Positions 62,451 to 64,000 of a stretch of DNA of 64,000 nt are shown piece after piece. The DNA is from Heterobilharzia americana. Its lineage: Eukaryota; Platyhelminthes; Trematoda; Strigeidida; Schistosomatidae. The notes under the pieces are model-generated. The model saw only the letters and a program-made list of their open reading frames with translations. It did no database searches and was not told the origin of the DNA. The position numbers were made by a program, and so were the translations under genes. Location: positions 132,309,113-132,373,112 of the forward strand of contig OX104127.1 in the NCBI GenBank assembly GCA_944470555.2, written 5' to 3'. Positions within the stretch are counted from its first letter, which is position 1. Each line of letters begins with the position of its first letter.

Positions 62451-63294
62451 ACTAGTCTGACAAACTACGGCTATCCCAGACAGTCAAATGATAATCAGTA
62501 TGATGCTGCCCCTCTTTGATTCAGTTAGATTTGGATTGGGATGAGAAGTCATGACTAGGCAGCCAGTGTGAATACGGTCAAGCGGTAGTAACACATCACG
62601 AATTCACATGGTAGTCGGTCAAAACCCTTGGTGATTGAAGTGACTTCTTTCGAGTGCTCAATAAGTGCTAGATTTTGGGGATGCTGATAGTGACAACTAC
62701 AGATGAGCCGATACTACCGATCAAATGTATGAAAGGATGTCAAAACAGGTACAATATATCACTGATCCAACACGAAATGACTGAGTAGTTGCCTTAGAGA
62801 GGAAGACTGACGTGATAATACGACAACTGACGGCTTTACAGTGGCACAGATGGCCGTAGAAGTGCTCCAAAAGTAGAGCCAGTAGTGGTGACAAAACTGC
62901 GCGTAGAGCTACGTTAAAAATTAATATAACCCGGTATCGTTGAAAGTTGAAAAATAAAGCCTGCTAGTGTCTGTCAGTATTTGAGTCAGTGAGCATTGCT
63001 GTCACCCGCATAAAGTTAACGGATAAGAAGATGGAGCTACAATTCCTGATTTCTGCTAGTGCTGAAGACACCGTCATTCTATTATTTACTATATCAGATA
63101 GACTAACCTAGTACATAATTATACGCCGCCACACCACCCGAATTCTGTACTAACATGACAGTTTCTCACATATTTTGCAAAATATCCTTATTATGAAAAA
63201 AGACAATATTTTATCCAAGAGTACAACATTTTGATTCTTTTCATATGCGGCATGTGATCATATAATAAAGACATCCTTGATATTATTAACCTTA
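62451..63294. other. No gene recognised
   Basis: Composition between 62.7 and 63.1 kb is less AT-rich and may be a decayed repeat. No motif was recognised. Confidence 0.3.
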
Positions 63295-63729
63295 TTACAG
63301 TGACGGAACACTGTTGGTTTGTGGTGCTTTTAGTTCCCTGACTAAAGTGTCAACCAAACAGGAACAGCAGCTTATTCGATGCACACGGACATCACATCTA
63401 GAAAGTGCACTGTTGTGAACCAATTGTAAAAACCGGATAGTCTTTAAGTGATTGACATAATGTGCATATTTAGAATCTTGCACATGAGAAAATCCACTAA
63501 GTCTTGATTGCAATTCAGAAAAACAAATTGTGCTAAACTTGTTGTAAAATAAGTTAATATGTTCTGCGGTTGTATAACAAAAATGCATGGTGAAACTTTT
63601 AAGCATGCCAAGCATAAGACTGCGAGCAATGGTGCGTAATAAAAACAAAGATAAAGGGCGTTGGTGTAGGGGGTGACAGCCAGCAACTACTGTCAAGACT
63701 TTTTGAAGAAGCCAACATGAAACAGGCAA
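63295..63729 (-). CDS. Unrecognised 144-codon ORF
   Basis: The frame is open over 435 bases without low complexity (for example CWLLQKVLTVVAGCH, FYNKFSTICFSELQ, LVDTLVRELKAPQT). It lies just downstream, on the same strand, of the ORF at 63773-63991, so the two could be exons of one gene entering from the right edge. I could not find a junction that keeps this frame. No family is recognised. Confidence 0.25.
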   Translation of the reverse strand: MPVSCWLLQKVLTVVAGCHPLHQRPLSLFLLRTIARSLMLGMLKSFTMHFCYTTAEHINLFYNKFSTICFSELQSRLSGFSHVQDSKYAHYVNHLKTIRFLQLVHNSALSRCDVRVHRISCCSCLVDTLVRELKAPQTNSVPSL

Positions 63730-63772
63730 CGCTTAATAACATCACACTTAAGTACAGATCAGTGATGAACTC

Positions 63773-63991
63773 TTACAAAAGGAGGTTCAACAAGTATCTT
63801 GGTGCTTTCCAGTCACATAGTATCCAACAAGTTTGAATGGAGTAAATGACATCCAATTGCAAACTACGTTTAGAAAGTTGTAACCTTTCAGAAGAGATGA
63901 ACAGTAGAAGCAGATAATGGATAAGCTCTGAAATGGTATTTTCTGAAGGTTGGGACAACTGAAGAATAATTTTGGGACAAGAGTCAGACAT
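63773..63991 (-). CDS. Unrecognised ORF, possible exon
   Basis: The translation looks protein-like: SCPKIILQLSQPSENTISEL, then LFISSERLQLSKRSLQLDVI and CDWKAPRYLLNLL. A good donor (GTAAGA) overlaps its end at about 63779. It may be part of a helical-repeat protein gene continuing beyond 64000. No family is recognised. Confidence 0.3.
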   Translation of the reverse strand: MSDSCPKIILQLSQPSENTISELIHYLLLLFISSERLQLSKRSLQLDVIYSIQTCWILCDWKAPRYLLNLLL

Positions 63992-64000
63992 AATTCTTCC

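Overview
This window looks like nuclear DNA of a blood fluke (Schistosoma). It is AT-rich and intron-rich, several 5' introns are only 31-39 bp long, and the same degenerate RTE-type and CR1-type non-LTR retrotransposons recur. It also carries tRNA-derived SINEs of the Sm-alpha kind, whose 3' part is a hammerhead ribozyme. The species cannot be fixed from sequence alone.

Three conserved protein genes can be reconstructed with in-phase splice junctions. (1) 0.8-5.07 kb, minus strand: the N-terminal part of a SETD1/Set1 (COMPASS) histone H3K4 methyltransferase, with the N-terminal SETD1 block, the RRM and a long disordered linker; the SET domain lies off the left edge. (2) 24.26-29.50 kb, plus strand: a DDX3/PL10 DEAD-box RNA helicase, complete from the Q motif to the terminal DWWGN. 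(3) 29.91-56.76 kb, minus strand: a class II CPD photolyase in at least five exons spread over about 27 kb, with introns of 0.6, 2.2, 6.1 and 16.7 kb; its first exon or exons are not visible. Genes 2 and 3 converge with about 0.4 kb between stop codons.

The 5.1-24.2 kb interval and the photolyase introns are repeat-dominated. Two repeat pairs stand out. One is a 430 bp perfect inverted pair (5991-6420 and 31981-32410), the other a 478 bp perfect direct pair (8224-8701 and 12064-12541). Both end abruptly against sequence that is only partly similar. The first contains the start codon of an ORF that then diverges; the second begins at the end of a Cys-rich ORF. A small ORF with a clear signal peptide lies at 14.6 kb.

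The most unusual content is structural RNA/DNA. Three tRNA-SINE types carry hammerhead-like 3' modules in different states of decay, including a nearly intact inverted pair at 42.6-42.8 kb. Two fold-back derivatives (26.06 and 40.56 kb) were made from SINE 3' ends joined at the same place in the ribozyme. About 14 copies of a roughly 135 bp palindromic MITE-like element crowd 53.8-59.5 kb, with an outlier at 44.95 kb. Four RTE copies or relics (22.7, 33.7, 35.6 and 48.7 kb) and one RTE reduced to its two ends (58.2 kb) complete the picture.
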